Below are positions 56,407-64,000 of a stretch of 64,000 nucleotides of DNA, piece after piece. Position numbers and translations under genes: made by a program. Origin of the DNA: Mortierella sp. BCC40632 (lineage: Eukaryota; Mortierellomycota; Mortierellomycetes; Mortierellales; Mortierellaceae). Each line of letters opens with the position of its first letter. The stretch's first letter is position 1. Below the pieces are notes generated by a model, which searched no databases, was not told where the DNA came from, and saw only the letters and a program-made list of their open reading frames with translations. Location of the stretch: NCBI GenBank assembly GCA_011634665.1, contig WAEK01000019.1, positions 682,001 to 746,000 on the forward strand, read 5' to 3'.

Positions 56407-59010
56407 TCTTTCTTTCACTTCAAGCAGCACTCGCCGATTCCTCCACTCACCTTCACCTTGTCAGGTTGCGCCAGCTTGAGGCAGATGTACATACACACGC
56501 GAGCTTAGAGCGAATTCGCTGAACTCCTTGCGAGACAGGGACGGGTAAAGTGCTTGAGAGTGGTAGCGGCATCACCACCATCGCCCCTCTCGAGCCTTCC
56601 ACCCGTGCACTGCGCTACGCGCACAGGCACGCATTGGACAAACGAGGAGACGGACTCGATCCCATGCATCTTTCCCGAGGGATGGGCAGGGGACTAGGGG
56701 AGGAAAGGGAGAAAAGGAGGAGGAGTCCTCAACAAACACAACCCACTCTACAAACAAGAGAAAGATAAAAAAAGAACCACAAGGCCTCAGTATCCTCAAT
56801 GAACTGGTTTTTTTTTTTTTTTTCTAGAGATGGCTGCTATGACACCCGTTTACACAAAATAGCACTCAAACGTACTGGAGATCGCGTTGGATGTAACCAA
56901 CTACGGTTTCTCTGAAAATTTGATCCGCATCCCACTAAGGGTTCAATCTATATCAAGTGACTCGAGCGTATCTAGTCTGGGTACACCTGTTAACTTTGGA
57001 TCCCACCCCTGCTGGTCATAATTCTGCCTAGAATATCGCCTATTTCTGTTTCGGTGAAACGACTTGATTCTATTTATTTATTTTTTTGGTCGATCCGTCA
57101 CCATGTGGCAAAAGAGCCAATTTTGGTCTTTCATAAGCAGTCGTCATTGCTATGGCTTCTCTTTGTCATGGTACATCTCGTTTACCTATTCCACTGTTCC
57201 AAATAGAATACATGTAAAAAAAGTGATGGGTTAGTCATAATGCGCGAGCGTGATAGAAAGAGCTCTCTCTCTCCACCAGTTCGGTTCATGGTCAGGTCAG
57301 GTCAAACCTCTTTTCAAGGATAGAACATCAGATAAGATCAAGTTTACAAACAGTCATCGCAAAAGGAAATAAAGACCAATGGTCCATGGAACAGGTATGG
57401 CTTAATCTGGGTCGACTCAACAAGTGACCACCTCTATCTCTTTCTCTCTCTCTCTTCTGAACTTCCATTCATCCTTCGTCCACTTATTTCGTCAAAAGCA
57501 AGCACTCGTGCTAAACACGAGGACGTTCAAACGATTGACCCAGGATATTGCTCTCATCTCTAGTGAATCGCGTTCTGCTAGATAGTAAAAGGAATAGAGG
57601 TGGGTATCTAGAGACTATCCGTCCTGGTTTCTGTAACTCAGCAAAGAGAACCAACGAAACACAAAGGACGTCCCAACATGATAGAGGCTCCAGTACATCC
57701 AGTCATATTCTTTTTTTGAAAATCCAGCAGCGGATCTAGGGGCGGGTTGTTTCCTCCCCTCCCCCTCCCTTCCAGAAGAGAGAGCAATAGTTTGGGTCAT
57801 TCGATTGGGTGCTGAGAACAGTGGGAGGGCCAGCGTTCCTGGTGACTGGGGTCTGGCAATAGGGAGCACAGAGTAGAGGGAGAAAGGAATGTGTCTTTGA
57901 CTCGCCCATTTCGGACCACCCTCAAGATCCATGATATAATCAGCTCCTGTCCGCATTGTCATCACGCGATCCATTCTTGAAAAAAAGAAGGGGATTTAAA
58001 AAGGATTGGTGCTGCCTGGCATTACCTTGCTTGGGGTCCTGGGATGAAGATGATGATTGAATGAGAGTGAGGGTAAAAGAGAAAGAAAAGGCGAGAGAAA
58101 GAAAGGAAGAGAACGTGTTTCAAAACCACGTCACAATGTCATTTACTGGCTAGGTTATCCGGTGCAAGCAGCAGTGCTAAACTATAGACTGGTTAGAAAA
58201 TCCGAACTCCCAATCCTCTTCCTCCTTTTTACGCGTGTTCAACAATCTCCTGTGAGGCCCACCTCTTGTGACATTTGCACTTTTTGTTACCCGATTCTCT
58301 TTAGTCTTGATCTTTTAACACCTACTCTACAAGAAACTTATCTAACCTTTGTTTAATCGGTAGGAGTCGACTCTCTGCTAGAATACATATATTCTTCAAT
58401 TCCGATCAGACAAGACGAATCTGCTAAACGATGCTCGCTCCGAGCCATGATATAACCTGGCTTTGGTCGACATGAGAAGGCAATTCTTGGAGTGTACAAG
58501 AGCATTCACTTTCTTAAAAGGAAGGAGGAGAAGGGCACTGGGGAGTCTACAATTTATGAGGGTGAGATCCGTTGCCCATGTAACCTCTCCCTTCAAGCGT
58601 CAATCTCTTCATGTCAGATAGGTGAAAAGCATTACATCCTCGCGTAGAAAAAGAAAGAAAGAAAGAAAGAACAAAAGGTGGGATCACGAGGGATCGGTGT
58701 GACACCAAAAAAGGCTGCATGAGCACGGAGAAAGCAAAAGTTTTGAGTCGTCAATCTGCTCACTCTCCGAACATCCATCAAATAGGATGTCGCCTCTTCA
58801 GCAGAACCAAAGGAGAGGGAAGGGGGTAGGGAGAGGACTCTATCTATCCGTTGTGTGCTTGCTCTACCAACAGCTAGCGCAAACGGCTGTGCAGGCAAAT
58901 AAACTCCTGTTTGACCGGATGTCTATCCTAATGCGAACCCACTAGTCAACCGCCTGCAGATCTCCAACTCGAGAAACACAGCGAAAGTCAGTTCTACTTT
59001 TTTTTTATAT

Positions 59011-59028
59011 AGTAGTAGTAGTAGTAGT

Positions 59029-59112
<84 letters not shown>
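59011..59112. repeat. (AGT)n trinucleotide microsatellite
   Basis: About 33 AGT units with one missing base near 59029, about 100 bases past the ARF stop, probably in its 3'-UTR or just beyond. Confidence 0.96.
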
Positions 59113-59211
59113 CTCAAAATCATTTCTCCAGGCTCTTTGAGTTAGATGTGACGTTTTTATTGAATACTGAACCACGGACTCTACTTCATAACCAGCTTCC
59201 TTCCTCTTCTC

Positions 59212-62041
<2,830 letters not shown>

Positions 62042-62837
62042 TTAGGCATCCTCCTCCTCCGTGGCAGCGGCCTTGCGTGAAGGACCCATTGCAGCCCAGT
62101 GGAAGCGATCCTATCCAAAGTGAGAATTCAGATTGGTTGTCGAAAACGCGACATCTACACGTTAGCATCCACAGTCTATGATGCCTCCTCTAAAGACCAG
62201 ATCAATGTCTGTCAGAAACCAGTGTCATGCTCCTGTTCTCCTGTTCTCCATTGTCGTTTATGCCTCTGATGGTGTGGTTTCCAAATAATAAAAAAAAGGG
62301 GGGTGATCCATTGGCTAATGTAGTCCAGGCATATCCTAAAAAAGTTGACAAGTCTGCTCAAGAGAGTGCTGCTTTGATAAAAGTCGCGACTTGTATTTTC
62401 CTTTTCTTCTTTCTTTGTCTGCATCCCGAGCCAAGTTGGATATCCAGTCAATGATTGAGTTCCTCTTTGCAATAACGGGTTTGCACAGCCCTCCAACGCT
62501 CCATTAGATGGGCTGAATAAAGAGTCCTGGATGCATCCTTTTGTCCTCGTGGAACACATCCTGATCCGCATCCAGTCCATTTTTCGCATCATTTTTCGGG
62601 CTCCAGTTCCATCTAGATGATACTGCTGCCGCTGTTCGCTGCGAGATAGTAATGTCCTCCTTCGTCTCTCCTTACTTGATAGCGATCGGCCAGGTAGTAA
62701 ATACCGACAGGGATGATGGCTCCGAGGAGCGCAACGCACTGGACATTGCGGTTGTTCCAGCGGAAATACTTGCTGTTGGATTCGCGCATGCGAACCCACT
62801 TTTCAACAGCAGGATCAGGTGTCAAGAATCCGCCCAT
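62042..62837 (-). CDS. Complex I accessory subunit B15 / NDUFB4-like
   Basis: Two exons, 62837-62676 and 62110-62042, separated by a 565-base GT..AG intron in phase 0 (YYLADRYQ|DRFHWAAMG), 76 residues. The start MGGFLTPDPAVEKWVRMRES followed by SKYFRWNNRNVQ matches the B15 subunit pattern of NADH:ubiquinone oxidoreductase. A single membrane helix is at about 34-50 (CVALLGAIIPVGIYYLA). The short tail GPSRKAAATEEEDA is basic then acidic. As in the family, the protein would sit in the membrane arm of complex I, in the mitochondrial inner membrane, with no cleaved presequence. The ATG at 62837 is preferred over one 21 codons upstream (62897) because family members begin at MGG. It is small, so the family call rests on the N-terminal pattern. 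Confidence 0.78.
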
Positions 62838-63209
62838 GGTTGTGCTTTTTTTTGGAATGAGGAGGTGTCGGAGGGAATGGGGCGATGGACAGATCAAGAC
62901 TTTGTCCGGATTTCCGAAGACAGTAAGACAATGGACGCTCCAGTTTTCTGGACGCTCTAACTACGTCACCGTAGAGTCTAAAGATGCGTTGTTTGCACCC
63001 TGGATCAAAGTTCATTAATGTCTAGTCGGTATCGATAATTGGCACTTGAGTGGTAGTGCTGCTTCTGCGAGAGGCCATGCTGCTACCAGGGGTCACTTGC
63101 TAGTGAATAAGGGTTGTCCTAAAAGTACCTTCCAGCTGCGTTTCTATGTTGGTCTTTGTCGGTGGATCTGAACGACCTTCTAGACGTTGTGTGATCCAAG
63201 GGAGGTTCA

Positions 63210-63211
<2 letters not shown>

Positions 63212-63247
<36 letters not shown>
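63212..63247. repeat. Poly(T) tract
   Basis: About 36 T in a row. Confidence 0.96.
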
Positions 63248-63248
<1 letters not shown>

Positions 63249-63508
63249 GCAATATTCTTTGGAAGTGATAGCCACGAAGGCAAAGACAAACCTGTGGGCC
63301 GAAGCTACCATCTAAGGGTAGTAGCATCTCATTAGCCATGTCTTCTTCATGTGGTCACTGGTTCCATATACCAGCAGCCTTAGCTAGATGCTGGATAGAG
63401 GCTCCGCATACTGGCGAAAGTTTAGATTAAACCTGGCATCAACTGTTGTGTGACATACTCCAGCCTTGCGTGCACATTTTCCTCGCAATTCCTTTTTAAG
63501 CACTACCC

Positions 63509-63548
63509 ATGCGGACCAGCTCGAGTCAATGCGGGCCAGCTCGAGCTG
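63509..63548. repeat. 20-bp imperfect tandem duplication
   Basis: atgcggaccagctcgagtca is followed at once by atgcgggccagctcgagctg. The core 'ccagctcgag' and relatives recur several times up to about 63700. Confidence 0.85.
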
Positions 63549-63647
63549 AGCAACGTAATAGTCGTGCTGAATCGAGCTGGACTGTGCAAGAACTGAGTTG
63601 ACCCGAATTTTGCCCGACATTTCGAGTCCAGCCAAGAGGCCAACCTG

Positions 63648-63663
63648 ACCCGAAATTTCGGGT
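63648..63663. repeat. 16-bp perfect palindrome
   Basis: acccgaaatttcgggt is its own reverse complement. A broken relative (tgacccgaattttgcccga) lies about 50 bases upstream. Confidence 0.85.
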
Positions 63664-64000
63664 AAGAATCGAGCCAGCTAGAGTCAGCTCGAGAATCTCG
63701 GTGAATTTTGAGAAACACTAGAGCCTCTACTATTGAATCTATGCATGTTAAACCTTGCCGATTAATGCCTGGCATGCTGGACACTTTTTAGACGTGTGAT
63801 TCTCGCTTACTCCAACGACAAGGCATCCTAGAATTTGAAAGACAAGTCAGCGATGTAATCATGGTGAATAAACTTCTCATACCTGAAGGTTGAGAGAGGC
63901 ATAGCCTTTAAACAGAGCACTACTGAGACGACTCGTACAAGGATGAAAGTCGAGCTCCATCTGCACACTTGTCCATACTGGTTACAATTATCACCTTTTC

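Larger units (their letters stand above)
55659..59211. other. Intergenic region between the PI4K and ARF genes
   Basis: 3.5 kb without a gene I can support. The first 700 bases are GA-rich (CT-rich on the PI4K sense strand). Bases 56800-58600 are ordinary, moderately AT-rich sequence with no family match; the open frame at 57974-57615 is not conserved with anything known to me. Confidence 0.55.
62838..64000. other. Window-end intergenic region
   Basis: No gene is seen. Contains a 36-base T run, a 20-bp tandem repeat and a perfect palindrome (listed separately). The 3' end is AT-rich, with weak open frames only. Confidence 0.55.

Noticed and set aside
57615..57974. 119-codon minus-strand frame between PI4K and ARF
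   Set aside because: No recognisable motif, no splice partner, and length not exceptional for this GC content.

Overview
This is nuclear DNA from a filamentous fungus. The reasons are intron-rich genes with GT...AG introns, yeast-like TACTAAC/CTAAC branch sites, CT-rich 5' leaders, many (GA)n/(CT)n and long A/T runs, and a conserved fungal core gene set: an ARF1-type GTPase, a Pik1-type PI 4-kinase, an Mdj1-type DnaJ, a complex I B15 subunit and an ankyrin-DIL protein. The overall style (large genes, simple-sequence-rich introns of 50-950 bp, tandem families of small secreted proteins) suggests an early-diverging fungus such as a Mortierellomycotina member. That placement is inference, not proof.

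Layout. 0-4.6 kb (-): an ankyrin + DIL-domain protein whose 3' end runs off the window. 7.4-15.7 kb (+): a tandem array of at least six units. Each unit has a TATA box and, in the better copies, a probable 5'-UTR intron and a small secreted eight-cysteine protein of unknown family. Three copies are intact, one has a nonsense codon and two are decayed relics; a stray piece of the unit lies at 18.6-19.35 kb. This array is the accessory and most novel part of the window. 16.8-18.3 kb (+): a Nudix hydrolase. 21.3-22.4 kb (+): a TM2-domain membrane protein. 22.9-26.9 kb (-): an ELYS-like nucleoporin, seven exons. 28.5-31.3 kb (+): a Tvp38/VTT-domain membrane protein. 31.8-34.5 kb (-): a mitochondrial Mdj1-type DnaJ, eight exons, including a GC-AG intron and a 19-nt exon. 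35.7-37.4 kb (+): a BTB/POZ-like protein. 40.8-43.2 kb (+): a C2H2 zinc-finger regulator. 45.2-47.7 kb (-): an 816-residue unknown, low-complexity protein. 51.2-55.7 kb (-): a PI 4-kinase beta. 59.2-60.9 kb (-): ARF1, with a 160-bp GA repeat in an intron. 62.0-62.8 kb (-): a complex I B15/NDUFB4-like subunit. 63-64 kb: AT-rich sequence with a short tandem repeat and a perfect palindrome.

How the genes relate. The core genes are independent transcription units, arranged in convergent (TM2/ELYS, VTT/Mdj1, C2H2/unknown) and divergent (ELYS/VTT, Mdj1/BTB) pairs. PI 4-kinase and ARF1 lie about 3.5 kb apart and act in the same Golgi pathway (ARF1 recruits and activates PI4K-beta in yeast and animals), but nothing in the sequence shows co-regulation. 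All splice models were read by eye from splice sites, phase and family similarity. No alignment or database search was run.
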